Virus record (IMG/VR): IMGVR_UViG_3300048929_000467
Coordinates: 1-22,462 of that record
Source of the DNA: a virus
Length of the DNA stretch: 22,462 nucleotides
Direction: 5' to 3' (one strand)
Below are positions 13,873-22,129 of this stretch, piece after piece. The notes below the pieces were generated by a model that worked only from the letters and a program-made list of their open reading frames with translations, was not told the origin of the DNA and did not search any database. Within the stretch, counting starts at the first letter, position 1, and each line of letters starts with the position of its first letter. The position numbers were made by a program, and so were the translations under genes.

Positions 13873-15458
13873 CGCCGCAGCTCGTATGCGCCGACGGCAT
13901 CACCCCGTTAAAACGCGAGGCGGCCTACAACGGGGCCGGTCCGGGATTTGGCGGCCAGCTTGAGGGCTGGCGGGCGCCGCAGCAGAGCCCCGACGCCGCG
14001 CTGCTGCCCACGTTCTACCGGGGCAACGCCCGCGCGGATGACCTGGTGCGCAATAACGGCATCGCCTCAAACGCGGTTCAGCTGCACCAGGACCACGTGG
14101 TCGGCAACCTGTTCAAGCTGAGTTACCGTCCGAACTATCACTATCTGGGCATCAGCCGGGAGGATGCGCGGGCGATGGCGAAGGACGTCGAGGCCGCCTG
14201 GTCTGAGTACGCCGAAGACCCGCATTGCCTGATTGATATCGAGCGCCGCCGGACGTTCACCATGATGATCCGCGAGGGTGTGGCCACGCACGCGTTCAAC
14301 GGCGAGGCCTGCGTCCAGCCGGTCTGGGAGGCGGCGCCGGGCAGCCTGTTCCGGACCTGCTTCAAGATGGTCAGTCCGAAGCGCATCCGCAACCCCGGAC
14401 GCGGTGCCGACACGCCGCAGCGCCGCGCGGGAATAGAAATTAACCGTAACGGCGCGCCGGTGGGGTACTGGATCGAAGAAGACAGCTACCCGAACCGGGG
14501 GACGGGAAAATGCCGGCGCATACCGGCACGCCTGAGTAATGGTCGTCCGGCGTTTATCCATATTTTCGAACCGCTGGAGGACGGACAGACCCGCGGGGAT
14601 AACATTTTTTACAGCGTGCTGGAGCGTCTCAAGATGCTCGATACGCTGCAACAGACCCAGCTCCAGTCTGCCGTGGTGCAGGCTATGTACGCCGCCACGA
14701 TTGAAAGCGAACTGGATACTGAAAAAGCCCTGGAATATATCGGCGGCGCGGACGTCAGCGACCCTGAAAATCCGCTCAATAAAATGATCGCCCACAGCAT
14801 CGCCTACTACCAGGGGGCCAATATCCGCCTGGGTGGTGTGCGGGTACCGCACCTTAAACCGGGCGACTCGCTGAACCTGCAGACGGGCCGCAGCGCGGAT
14901 AACGGCTTTTCGGCCCTCGAAGCGTCCATTCTGCGTAATATCGCCGCCGGTACCGGGGTGTCCTACGAGGAGCTTTCCCGCGACTACAGCCGGGTGAGTT
15001 ACTCCAGCGCGCGGGCCAGCGCCAACGTCAGCTGGCGCTTTTACATGGGACGCCGCCGGTTTATCGCCGCCCGCCAGGCCTCGCAGATGTTTGCCTGCTG
15101 GTTCGAGGAAGCCGTGGCGCGCGCCATTATCAGCTTGCCTGCAAAAGCACGGTATGCATTCCATGAGGCCCGCAACGCCTGGACTAATGCGCTGTGGATT
15201 GGCGCAGGACGTATGGCTATCGACGGCCTGAAAGAGGTGCAGGAGAGCGCCATGCGCATCACCGCCGGGTTAAGCACCTTCCAGCATGAGCTGGCCCTGC
15301 AGGGGCTGGATTATGAGGAGGTGTTTGAGCAGCAGGAATTTGAAATCACCCGCCGCCGGCAGCTGGGGCTCAGCGATCCGGACTGGGCGGTCACCGCGCC
15401 TTCCGATACGCGGGAGCCGGACAACACACGAGGAAAAAACAACGATGAGTTGGACTAA
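13869..15458 (+). CDS. Portal protein (lambda gpB family)
   Basis: The 529-residue portal forms the dodecameric ring through which DNA enters and leaves the capsid. I chose ATG 13869 (AGGAG upstream, overlapping the gpW stop) over the open frame from 13833. Family features include RADDLVRNNGIASNAVQLHQDHVVG, the QTRGDNIF loop, the DTLQQTQLQSAVVQ helix, and SYEELSRDYSRVSYSSARA near residue 375. The C-terminus is charged and disordered. Its end overlaps the protease start by 14 nt. Confidence 0.93.
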   Translation: MTPQLVCADGITPLKREAAYNGAGPGFGGQLEGWRAPQQSPDAALLPTFYRGNARADDLVRNNGIASNAVQLHQDHVVGNLFKLSYRPNYHYLGISREDARAMAKDVEAAWSEYAEDPHCLIDIERRRTFTMMIREGVATHAFNGEACVQPVWEAAPGSLFRTCFKMVSPKRIRNPGRGADTPQRRAGIEINRNGAPVGYWIEEDSYPNRGTGKCRRIPARLSNGRPAFIHIFEPLEDGQTRGDNIFYSVLERLKMLDTLQQTQLQSAVVQAMYAATIESELDTEKALEYIGGADVSDPENPLNKMIAHSIAYYQGANIRLGGVRVPHLKPGDSLNLQTGRSADNGFSALEASILRNIAAGTGVSYEELSRDYSRVSYSSARASANVSWRFYMGRRRFIAARQASQMFACWFEEAVARAIISLPAKARYAFHEARNAWTNALWIGAGRMAIDGLKEVQESAMRITAGLSTFQHELALQGLDYEEVFEQQEFEITRRRQLGLSDPDWAVTAPSDTREPDNTRGKNNDELD

Positions 15459-16728
15459 TTATCCGCACCTCGCGGCCCGCGTGCTCAACCAGCCGTTAAT
15501 GATGGATCCCGCCTGGGCGCAAGGTTTTTTCAACACGCTGGGGGAGCGCCTGGGGGCGACCACGGTAAAGGAGGCTGCGGACACAGAGGGGCTTTCTCCG
15601 CAGGGAGCCTGGGAAGGTGGCCACGAACGAGAGGCACGACCGTACCGTGTGGAGCAGGGTGTTGCGGTGATCGGCATTACCGGCACGCTGGTCCACAAGT
15701 TCGGATATATGAAGCCGCTGTGCGGCATGACTGGCTACGACGGCATTGTGGCGCGAATGAGCATGGCCATAAGCGATCCAGACGTGAAGGGGGTTCTGCT
15801 GGACATTGACTCTCCCGGCGGGGAGGTGTCCGGCGCGTTCGATACCGCCGACCTCATTGCCCGCATGGGAAAAATCAAGCCCGTCTGGGCGCTGGCGGGC
15901 GATGCGGCCACGTCTGCGGCCTACCTTCTCGCATCAGCGTGCAGCCGCCGTTTGATCACCCAGACCGGCACCGTAGGCTCCATTGGCGTGGTGGTGGCTC
16001 ACCGCTGCGTGGAGAAACAGCTGGAAAAGGCCGGCGTGGCCATCACCCTTATCCATGCCGGCGCGCACAAGGTTGACGGCAATCCCTACGAGTCGCTGCC
16101 GGAAGATGTACGAAAGGATATTCAGGCCCGGATCGATGAGACCCGCATGATGTTCGCACAGAAGGTCTGCGACCACACCGGCCTGTCGATGAAGGTGGTG
16201 ACGGGCACGGAGGCCAGGACCTTTGACGGTGAAGAAGCGGTCAGGCTGGGCCTGGCGGATGAAGTGATTAATTACGCGGACGCGGTGAGCACCATGTCCG
16301 AATTTCTTAAGCAAAAAGGAGGGCTGATGAAGCCGGAAAACACCACGGCAGTGGCTACTGCAGAAAACAATACACCCACCGCTAAGGCCGAAAATAACGT
16401 CACCACGGCAGAAATGACGGCGACCGCAGCCGCACAGGAGCGCGAGCGTATTATGGGCATTCTGTCCTGCGACGAGGCGAAAGGTCGTGAGGCGCTGGCG
16501 CAGGCGCTTGCCGCCACGCCGGGCATGAGCGCTGACGCCGCGCGGACCATTCTGATGGCCTCACCCGTGGCCGCCCAGGCGCGAACCGAAACGGCGCTGG
16601 ATACGCTGATGGCGAAAGAGTCCCCCGAGCCGGTGGAGACCGGGGCAGGCAAACCGTCCGCGCAGGAAAGCCGCCTGTCCGGGCTCAGGAAAAACGCTGC
16701 ACGACTGAAAGGAGCTACTCATGAGTGA
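15445..16728 (+). CDS. S49 capsid maturation protease with scaffold domain (gpC)
   Basis: The 427-residue product is a lambda gpC-type serine peptidase (S49, SppA-like) fused to a scaffold. Ser157 in AATSAAYLLAS and Lys209 in AGAHKVDG are the likely Ser-Lys dyad; DIDSPGGEVSGAF is the conserved strand-turn of the family. Residues after about 290 are Ala/Glu-rich and helical and serve as scaffold. ATG 15445 is preceded by AGGA; the longer frame from 15286 overlaps the portal gene and is not used. It is expected to cleave portal and scaffold during prohead maturation. Confidence 0.92.
   Translation: MSWTNYPHLAARVLNQPLMMDPAWAQGFFNTLGERLGATTVKEAADTEGLSPQGAWEGGHEREARPYRVEQGVAVIGITGTLVHKFGYMKPLCGMTGYDGIVARMSMAISDPDVKGVLLDIDSPGGEVSGAFDTADLIARMGKIKPVWALAGDAATSAAYLLASACSRRLITQTGTVGSIGVVVAHRCVEKQLEKAGVAITLIHAGAHKVDGNPYESLPEDVRKDIQARIDETRMMFAQKVCDHTGLSMKVVTGTEARTFDGEEAVRLGLADEVINYADAVSTMSEFLKQKGGLMKPENTTAVATAENNTPTAKAENNVTTAEMTATAAAQERERIMGILSCDEAKGREALAQALAATPGMSADAARTILMASPVAAQARTETALDTLMAKESPEPVETGAGKPSAQESRLSGLRKNAARLKGATHE
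16327..16728 (+). CDS. Nested scaffolding protein (Nu3-like)
   Basis: An in-frame ATG at 16327 inside the protease gene is preceded by AGGAGG (16317-16322), four bases upstream. This is a much better ribosome site than chance would supply. It would give a 133-residue protein made only of the Ala/Glu-rich helical part. In lambda the same arrangement makes scaffold Nu3 from the 3' end of gene C. Made in excess, it guides capsid assembly and is then degraded. The start is inferred from the ribosome site and the lambda precedent. Confidence 0.75.
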   Translation: MKPENTTAVATAENNTPTAKAENNVTTAEMTATAAAQERERIMGILSCDEAKGREALAQALAATPGMSADAARTILMASPVAAQARTETALDTLMAKESPEPVETGAGKPSAQESRLSGLRKNAARLKGATHE

Positions 16729-17080
16729 GGTTCAGATTTTTGAGCACGATGATTTTATTCTCGGCCCTGACCTGCCGGTGAGCACGACGGGCATTTTGTC
16801 TGCCGATATGAACGCTGAACGCCTGACGCCGCTGATGGTGTCGGCTGACGGCACGCTGGCGGCCTGGGATGGTACTCAGGGTACCGCCGTCGGATTAACC
16901 GCGACGGCCACAGATGCGGCCGCAGGTGATGCCGTCTGCTATTACATCAAGGGCGGGTTCCGCGCCAGCGCGGTCGCCTGGCCGCAGGCGGCCGGGGCGG
17001 CAGACGGCGATCCGGCCCACGACCTGACCGACGCGGAAAAAAGCACCGCATTTGCCGGCACCGCCATTCATCTCGGTTAA
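16721..17080 (+). CDS. Head decoration protein (gpD-like)
   Basis: This 119-residue member of the lambda gpD family binds as trimers on the expanded capsid and stabilises it. The N-terminal arm is followed by a beta-rich body with VSADGTLAAWDG and GDAVCYYIKGGFRASAVAW, matching the family. ATG 16721 overlaps the protease/scaffold stop by 8 nt and has AAAGGAG upstream. A strong intrinsic terminator follows, separating it from the capsid gene. Confidence 0.9.
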   Translation: MSEVQIFEHDDFILGPDLPVSTTGILSADMNAERLTPLMVSADGTLAAWDGTQGTAVGLTATATDAAAGDAVCYYIKGGFRASAVAWPQAAGAADGDPAHDLTDAEKSTAFAGTAIHLG

Positions 17081-17104
17081 TTCCTTTTTCTGTCCTTTTT
17101 TATC

Positions 17105-17126
17105 ACCGCCTCCGGGCGGTTTTTTT
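17105..17126 (+). terminator. Intrinsic terminator between D-like and capsid genes
   Basis: ACCGCC (17105-17110) and GGCGGT (17115-17120) pair around TCCG, followed by six T. The capsid start codon is only 14 nt further on. It may lower or adjust expression across this joint, or be overridden by late antitermination. Confidence 0.85.
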
Positions 17127-17139
17127 GTGAGAAAAATTC

Positions 17140-18174
17140 ATGAGCGATTTTTACACCATGCGCGAACTGCTGGCGGTCACCACCCAGACGTTCAAATTCG
17201 ATCCGCTGTTCCTGAAGCTGTTCTTCCGTGAAACCTACACCTTCCAGACTGAGGAAGTGTTCCTGGACAAAATTCCGGGCGATGTGGCCATGGCCGTGTA
17301 CTGCGCGCCGTTGGTCACCGGCAAGGTGGACCATACCCGCGGCGGCAAAACCTGGTCATTTAAGCCGGGCTATACCAAGCCGAAGCACACCGTGAATCCG
17401 GGTCAGCTAATTAAGCGCCTGCCGGGAGAGGATCCGGACGAGCCGATGAGTCTGGCCGACCGCCGCGATGCCATCATTATGCAGAACCTGCAGGATGAGG
17501 ACATGGCCATCAAGCAGCTGGAAGAATTTCAGGCGGTGCAGGCGGTGCTGTACGGTAAGTACACCCTGACCAGCGACAATTTCCCGACCTATGAAATCGA
17601 CATGCAGCGCAGCGCGTCGAATAACATCACCCAGACCAGCGGTACCGCCTGGTCCTCGCAGGACAGGGAGACCTACGATCCGGCGGCGGACATTGACGCA
17701 TGGGCGGATTATGCCTCCGGTGCAGTGGATATCATGGTGATGGACGGGAAAACCTGGACTCTGCTCAACAGCTTTAAGCTGTTCCGCGAAAAAATGGACA
17801 CCCGCCGCGGCTCCAACAGCCAGATGGAAACCGCTCTGAAGGACCTGGGCGCCGTGGTGAGCCACAAAGGCTACTACGGGGACGTGGCGGTAGTGGTCTA
17901 CAAGGGCCAGTACATCGATCCGGAGACAAAAACCAAAACCCGCTACCTGCCGGAAAACACCCTTATCCTGGGCAACACCCAGGTGCGGGGGTTCCGTACC
18001 TACGGCGCGATTGTCGACGCCGATGCGGCAAAAGAGGGCCTTACCGAAGGCACCCGCTATCCGAAAAACTGGATCCAGCGCGGCGATCCGTCCATTGAGC
18101 AGACCATGACCCAGTCCGCGCCGGCGATGGTGCTGCCGGATCCGGACGCTTTTGTGGTTGTCACCCTGAAATAA
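17140..18174 (+). CDS. Major capsid protein (lambda gpE family)
   Basis: The 344 residues are close to the 341 of lambda gpE and run co-linear with it: MSDFYTMRELLAVTTQTFKF at the start, LFFRETYTF, the EEVFLDKIPG strand, the RRDAIIMQNL helix, and the C-terminal PDPDAFVVV. It forms the icosahedral shell with an HK97-type fold. GAG/GAGAAA upstream provides a modest ribosome site. Terminators flank the gene on both sides, so capsid may be made partly from a discrete message. Confidence 0.95.
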   Translation: MSDFYTMRELLAVTTQTFKFDPLFLKLFFRETYTFQTEEVFLDKIPGDVAMAVYCAPLVTGKVDHTRGGKTWSFKPGYTKPKHTVNPGQLIKRLPGEDPDEPMSLADRRDAIIMQNLQDEDMAIKQLEEFQAVQAVLYGKYTLTSDNFPTYEIDMQRSASNNITQTSGTAWSSQDRETYDPAADIDAWADYASGAVDIMVMDGKTWTLLNSFKLFREKMDTRRGSNSQMETALKDLGAVVSHKGYYGDVAVVVYKGQYIDPETKTKTRYLPENTLILGNTQVRGFRTYGAIVDADAAKEGLTEGTRYPKNWIQRGDPSIEQTMTQSAPAMVLPDPDAFVVVTLK

Positions 18175-18183
18175 GTTTTTGCC

Positions 18184-18202
18184 GGGGCTGCGGCCCCTTT
18201 TT
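18184..18202 (+). terminator. Intrinsic terminator after the capsid gene
   Basis: GGGGC (18184-18188) and GCCCC (18193-18197) pair around TGCG and run into TTTTT, 9 nt after the capsid stop. Confidence 0.8.
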
Positions 18203-18216
18203 AGAGGAGAAAAATC

Positions 18217-18603
18217 ATGACCAAACCTGAATTAATTGCGGCGCTGACCGCCCTGAGCGAAAAGCTGGGACGTCCGCTCAGCATCGAGGGGAACGTGGCC
18301 GAACTCGAGGCGCGCCTGGCGGAAGCGCAGGCAGAAGCAGAACTGCTGGACGATGAGCAAAACGACGAGCCCGTAATCCAGACTATTCGCCAAAACGCGG
18401 TTGCTCAGAAAAACGAACCATCGACGTCATCCGGCTCTGGCGACCGACGCTATATTCGCGTGCTGCATACGATGGATGTTTTTCACTATCCGGCAGGGTG
18501 TGACGTGGCGGTGCGGGCCATTGTCCAGCCCGGTGAAGTGATTGAGGTGAGCGCAGAAGACGCTGCGGACTGCGTGGCGGCAGGCGATGCGGAGGAGGCT
18601 TGA
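18217..18603 (+). CDS. DNA packaging protein FI-like
   Basis: The 128-residue acidic protein matches the lambda FI family: it opens MTKPELIAALTALSEKLGRPLS (lambda FI begins MTKDELIARL), has an Ala/Glu-rich helix (ELEARLAEAQAEAELL), a disordered linker, and a C-terminal beta domain ending in VIEVSAEDAADCVAAG. FI helps the terminase-DNA complex dock on proheads. GAGGAG lies upstream of ATG 18217. Its stop codon overlaps the TTG start of the next gene. Confidence 0.85.
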   Translation: MTKPELIAALTALSEKLGRPLSIEGNVAELEARLAEAQAEAELLDDEQNDEPVIQTIRQNAVAQKNEPSTSSGSGDRRYIRVLHTMDVFHYPAGCDVAVRAIVQPGEVIEVSAEDAADCVAAGDAEEA

Positions 18604-18953
18604 GCTTCGAAAGCGATCTGGAGGCAGGTGACGCGCAGATGATGGAGACGTTCGCGGAGCCCTGCGGCGTCAAGCTCTGGCCCGATACATCCCGCCGCAC
18701 CGTCATTACTGCTGTTTACGATGCGCCCTGGCAGGGCACGGACGTGCCGAACGGCGGCCAGATCCAGGGGCGGGACGCCTGCTTTACGTCATTTGATCGG
18801 GATATTGCCGGGCTTAAAAAAGGCGAACCGGTCATCGTGCGCGGCGAAAAGCTCTATGTGAAAAGCCTGCAGCCCGACGGCACCGGCCTGACGGTGGTGT
18901 ATCTCTCGAAATACCAGAAATCAGCTCTCGATCGACCGGGAGGTTTACTGTGA
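18600..18953 (+). CDS. Head-tail joining protein FII-like
   Basis: The 117-residue protein is in the position and of the size of lambda FII, the connector to which the tail docks. The C-terminal beta barrel pattern fits (FTSFDRDIAGLKKGEPVIVRGEKLYVKSLQPD). The start is TTG 18600, directly after GGAGGAGG (18591-18598) and overlapping the FI stop. The next in-frame Met, at residue 14, would remove the N-terminal helix. Confidence 0.78.
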   Translation: MSFESDLEAGDAQMMETFAEPCGVKLWPDTSRRTVITAVYDAPWQGTDVPNGGQIQGRDACFTSFDRDIAGLKKGEPVIVRGEKLYVKSLQPDGTGLTVVYLSKYQKSALDRPGGLL

Positions 18954-19567
18954 CCGGATTTTATCTCGATGCCGGCGAACTGAAGGCGCTGGCTGAGCAG
19001 CTGGGGGCGACCCCGGCGCAAATGAGCGGTGCCTATAACAAAGCGCTACGCGGTACCCTGGCAAAGTATCGCCGCGAAGCGCTGACGCTGATGATGGCGC
19101 AGACGGGAGGGAAAGACAAAAAGGCCCTGCAGCGACGCGTTAAGGTGTTCGGCCAGCGTCTTGCCCTGACGGCTGCTGCACCGGGCCAGGGGAAACTCTG
19201 GTTTGGTCTTAACGCACTCCCGGTCAGCTCGGTGAAGGGCAGAAAGGAAGCGCCGCCGCAGCCTTCACGCCGGCGTGACGCCAGAGGCCGGTTTATCCGT
19301 ATGAGCGGTGCGCGTGGCATCACGTTCACACCAGAATCACCTCAACTTGCCGCGCTGTCATTTCCAGATTCCTTCATCGGGATTGTGCGCGGTCGCGAAA
19401 CTATATGGCAGCGCAACGGCCGCGGGTTTGTGCATGAGGCCACGGTGCCGATTTACGGCCCGGTACGCCGTGCCGTTTCGGACGACTTATACCAGGAAAT
19501 GAATGCCGAGCTGCTTAAGCGGTTTGAGCAGGACATGAGGGGCCGTATAGCCGGCGGTATCAGGTAA
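18950..19567 (+). CDS. Minor tail protein Z-like
   Basis: The 205-residue basic protein is of the lambda gpZ type, which completes the tail so that it can join the head. Matching features are the N-terminal helix (FYLDAGELKALAEQL), KALRGTLAKYRREAL, the RRDARGRFIRM segment and the helix near the end (LYQEMNAELLKRFEQDM). GTG 18950 overlaps the FII stop (GTGA). It is the last gene of clear lambda ancestry before P2-type tail genes begin. Confidence 0.8.
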   Translation: MTGFYLDAGELKALAEQLGATPAQMSGAYNKALRGTLAKYRREALTLMMAQTGGKDKKALQRRVKVFGQRLALTAAAPGQGKLWFGLNALPVSSVKGRKEAPPQPSRRRDARGRFIRMSGARGITFTPESPQLAALSFPDSFIGIVRGRETIWQRNGRGFVHEATVPIYGPVRRAVSDDLYQEMNAELLKRFEQDMRGRIAGGIR

Positions 19568-19579
19568 GGGGATATTTTG

Positions 19580-20143
19580 ATGAACGGAGTGAGTTTTCTC
19601 AGTGAATATCAGGACGCGGTAAAAACAGCGCTGATGCAAATACCCTGGGCGAGAACGGTGTGTCTTTATCCTGAAATCCCGGAGGGCTTTCCGACGCCGG
19701 CGATTTTTTTTGATGTGGCCGCATGGCGGCGTGCAGATGCGGAGCTCGGCGGGAACGTCACGCTCGAGCTGAGCTGCAATCTTTTCGTCCTGCGTCATTT
19801 TTCAGTAGCTGACGCGGACGATCCGGAAGGCAGAAGTGAAAGCGCCGACACGCGGGTGCGTAACGCCGCGCTGAAAATCTCCGACTGGGTACACGGCCGC
19901 CAGTTCGGTACGGGCACCGCGCCGGCGGAGTTTATCAGCGCTGAGCCGGTGATATGGCAGAAGGGCGAGGGCGGAGCCGACCACGCCGTCTGGAGCGTGA
20001 GTTTTACGCAGCGTCTGGCGGTCGGGGACGATCCGTTTGCTGAGCCTGATGCGCCGCGGCTGAAAGAATTCTGGCTGGGGATTTTCCCGGACGTTGGCGC
20101 CGGACATGAGCAGGATTACACGCTGATTGCGAAGGGGGAGTGA
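19580..20143 (+). CDS. Putative tail terminator/completion protein
   Basis: The 187-residue protein is compact and mixed alpha/beta. It starts with a helix (MNGVSFLSEYQDAVKTALMQ), followed by PTPAIFFDVAAWRRADAE and a central strand set (VTLELSCNLFVLRHF). The layout resembles tail terminator proteins (lambda gpU-like fold), which cap the tail tube and set its length; the assignment rests on position between Z and the tube and on this general pattern. ATG 19580 is preferred to the adjacent TTG 19577. Its stop overlaps the tube start. Confidence 0.5.
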   Translation: MNGVSFLSEYQDAVKTALMQIPWARTVCLYPEIPEGFPTPAIFFDVAAWRRADAELGGNVTLELSCNLFVLRHFSVADADDPEGRSESADTRVRNAALKISDWVHGRQFGTGTAPAEFISAEPVIWQKGEGGADHAVWSVSFTQRLAVGDDPFAEPDAPRLKEFWLGIFPDVGAGHEQDYTLIAKGE

Positions 20144-20670
20144 TGGCGATTTACCGCGGCTGCACGCTGTTGCTTAACGGTTTTCAACTCTCCGACGTGG
20201 TGGCCTACACCCCACCGGCGTTGCGGGTAAGAAAAAAACTGTTCCGCGCCGGCAACATGAACGCCCCTGTCCCGGTGGACACGGGCACGGAGGAGCTGAC
20301 GGCGACCTACAAAATTCCGGGCATGGATTACTCCGCCTTTCTGCTGTTCGGCGCGGTACCGGGCGTTAAAGCCCGTCTCACTGTCCGGCGTGCTTACCGC
20401 GGCGTGATGGACGGCGTAACGTTCCTCGAGGAGCAGGTGGAGGGATTTATCAGCGATATCAGCAGCGACGAGCACGGGGCGGACAACCGTTCGGACGTCG
20501 GGCAGGTGATGACCGTCTCCGCAAACTACTACAGCGTCATGGCCAACGGGATTATCCCGCTGCTGGAGATTAACCCGCTGCTGGGTATTCGTCGTGTTGC
20601 CGGCATTAACGTGCTGAGCCTGTCGGATAACGTTGTCTCAGATATCAGGAGCCTTATAGGTGAGCTTTAA
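20143..20670 (+). CDS. Tail tube protein (P2 FII-like)
   Basis: The 175-residue protein resembles the P2 major tail tube protein. FRAGNMNAPVPVDTGTEELTATYKIPGMD corresponds to the P2 segment starting GGMNGAVDVDLG, and RSDVGQVMTVSANYYSVMANG to the P2 end containing NSYYRLTVDG. Tube subunits stack as hexamers to form the DNA channel of contractile-type tails. ATG 20143 follows GGGGGAG and shares a base with the upstream stop. No sheath gene lies beside it, which is unusual. Confidence 0.8.
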   Translation: MAIYRGCTLLLNGFQLSDVVAYTPPALRVRKKLFRAGNMNAPVPVDTGTEELTATYKIPGMDYSAFLLFGAVPGVKARLTVRRAYRGVMDGVTFLEEQVEGFISDISSDEHGADNRSDVGQVMTVSANYYSVMANGIIPLLEINPLLGIRRVAGINVLSLSDNVVSDIRSLIGEL

Positions 20671-21271
20671 TCCGCTTTCGGTGATTTCCGCGAACGTGCG
20701 CGAGCAGGCGGAGAGCTGGCTGGACGAGCTGCCGCCGCTGATGATGTGGGGCAGATTTGTTTTTTCCCTGAGCACGCTGGCCTATCAGCGCCTGACGGTG
20801 CAGGAGGGGTGGAGCTGGGCCGCGCAGCCGCGCATCGGGCAGACGGAGCGCCTGCAGTATACCGGAAAAAAAGCGCCAACCATCCAGTTCGAGGGGGAAA
20901 TCTACGCCGCGCTGGTGAACGATTCACTGCTGACCAGCGCGCTTGAATCTTACGGTTTGTTTTCGTCGGCCGGCGTGGATCCGGTTGAGCAGCTGCGTGC
21001 CCAGGCGAACCTCGGTATGCCGTACATGCTGGTCACCGGTACCGGACGGGTAATGGGTTACTGGGCCATGACGCAGCTCAGCCAGGTAATGGACACCTTC
21101 GGGCTGAACGGCCAGCAGACGCACCAGACCGTTTCCCTGACGCTGCAGTATTACGGCGCCACGCGTGTCGGCGTTACGGACGATCTGTCCGCGCTGAAGA
21201 CCCCCTCCAAAAGCGAAAAAATCAGTTCGGCATTTAACGATATGACGGATTTTCTGGAGGATTATCTGTGA
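20660..21271 (+). CDS. Tail protein gpU-like (P2 family), extended N-terminus
   Basis: The 203-residue protein starts at GTG 20660 (CAGGAG upstream, overlapping the tube stop by 11 nt). From about residue 27 it follows the P2 gpU pattern: LMMWGRFVFSLSTLAYQRL, IQFEGEIYAAL, MLVTGTGRVMGYWAM and SLTLQYYGA. P2 gpU is a tail assembly/completion protein. The first 26 residues are an amphipathic helix absent from P2 gpU, and the C-terminal part is also longer. In P2 the gene follows the tape measure; here it directly follows the tube. Confidence 0.75.
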   Translation: MSFNPLSVISANVREQAESWLDELPPLMMWGRFVFSLSTLAYQRLTVQEGWSWAAQPRIGQTERLQYTGKKAPTIQFEGEIYAALVNDSLLTSALESYGLFSSAGVDPVEQLRAQANLGMPYMLVTGTGRVMGYWAMTQLSQVMDTFGLNGQQTHQTVSLTLQYYGATRVGVTDDLSALKTPSKSEKISSAFNDMTDFLEDYL

Positions 21272-21864
21272 GCATGGAGTACACGCTGGCTGAGATGTGG
21301 CGGCGGATGAACAACATGATCAGGCGCGGCACGGTGCACAGCGTGCAGGTTAAACCGCCCCGCGTGCGGATATCGTTCGGCACAGATCCTGTGAATAACA
21401 CGGAGCACGTTTCGGCCTGGCTGCCGTGGTACACCCGCGCCGATGCCGGTGTGCAGGAGTGGAGCGTGCCGGCGGTAGGCTGTCCGGCCACGGTGCTGAG
21501 TGAGGGTGGCGATTTACGAAACGGCGTGGCGCTCATCGGGATGATCACCGATGACCAGACCCCGGCGGGGGAAAGCAGCGACGTTTACGTTACGCACTAC
21601 GGGAACGGAGCCAGCGTAATCTGCAACACGGCGGACAATACCATGGCCGTCAGCCTGCCCGACGGTGGCACCCTGACGGTGACCTGTCCGGGCGGAGCAA
21701 CCCTGAAAGGCAATCTGACGGTTGAGGGCAATATGACCGCGACGGGTGAGGTGGCGGATAAAACCGGCACGCTGCAGGCTGTGCGGGACACCTACAACGG
21801 GCACGAGCACCAGGAGAACGGCGACGGCGGCGGGACGACGAATCCGCCGAATCAAAAAATGTAA
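21268..21864 (+). CDS. Baseplate spike protein (P2 gpV-like)
   Basis: The 198-residue protein has an N-terminal OB-like domain (residues about 15-95, with AVGCPATVLSEGGDLRNGVALIGMI) and a triple beta-helix-type stalk (Thr/Val/Gly repeats such as GNLTVEGNMTATGEV). The tip contains the HxH pair His179-Glu-His181 in NGHEHQENGD. In P2 and phi92 spikes such histidines bind iron at the apex. As a trimer it pierces the outer membrane. GTG 21268 (GGAGG seven bases upstream) overlaps the gpU-like stop. Confidence 0.88.
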   Translation: MSMEYTLAEMWRRMNNMIRRGTVHSVQVKPPRVRISFGTDPVNNTEHVSAWLPWYTRADAGVQEWSVPAVGCPATVLSEGGDLRNGVALIGMITDDQTPAGESSDVYVTHYGNGASVICNTADNTMAVSLPDGGTLTVTCPGGATLKGNLTVEGNMTATGEVADKTGTLQAVRDTYNGHEHQENGDGGGTTNPPNQKM

Positions 21865-21883
21865 TTCAGGTTTTGAAAAGCAC

Positions 21884-21917
21884 AAAACCCCGGCTGTAGG
21901 GCAGCGCGGGGTTTTTT
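21884..21917 (+). terminator. Intrinsic terminator after the spike gene
   Basis: AAAACCCCG pairs with CGGGGTTTT, with an inner GCTG/CAGC stem around TAGGG and one bulged G, followed by further T. It starts 20 nt after the spike stop and interrupts the tail operon. Confidence 0.88.
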
Positions 21918-21985
21918 ATTGTCATCGTTATACGAGGTAACGAGGAACGCGGGTGAATTATAAACGAATTTTGTTGAGGTTGACC

Positions 21986-22123
21986 ATGAAAAACGGTTTC
22001 GAACTGGAGGCGCCTGTCACCCAGGTCATCAGCAAAGCGGCAGCCTGGGCTATCAGAATGGCCGCGCTCACGGTATTCCTGTACGGCGTGGCCCGGTTAA
22101 TTGATGTGATCAAATGGTGGTGA
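21986..22123 (+). CDS. 45-residue single-span membrane peptide
   Basis: ATG 21986 is preceded by GAGG. The product has a short polar start (MKNGFELEAPVTQVISKA), one hydrophobic helix at about residues 19-39 (AAAWAIRMAALTVFLYGVARL) and ends in KWW. It lies between the spike terminator and gpW, ending 6 nt before the gpW start. P2 has no gene here. It might be a small lysis-control or exclusion peptide, or a virion assembly factor; the family is not recognised. Confidence 0.6.
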   Translation: MKNGFELEAPVTQVISKAAAWAIRMAALTVFLYGVARLIDVIKWW

Positions 22124-22129
22124 TTCCCG

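Noticed and set aside
14067-15164. 365-codon minus-strand open frame
   Set aside because: It is antisense to the portal gene, with no ribosome site and low-complexity composition.
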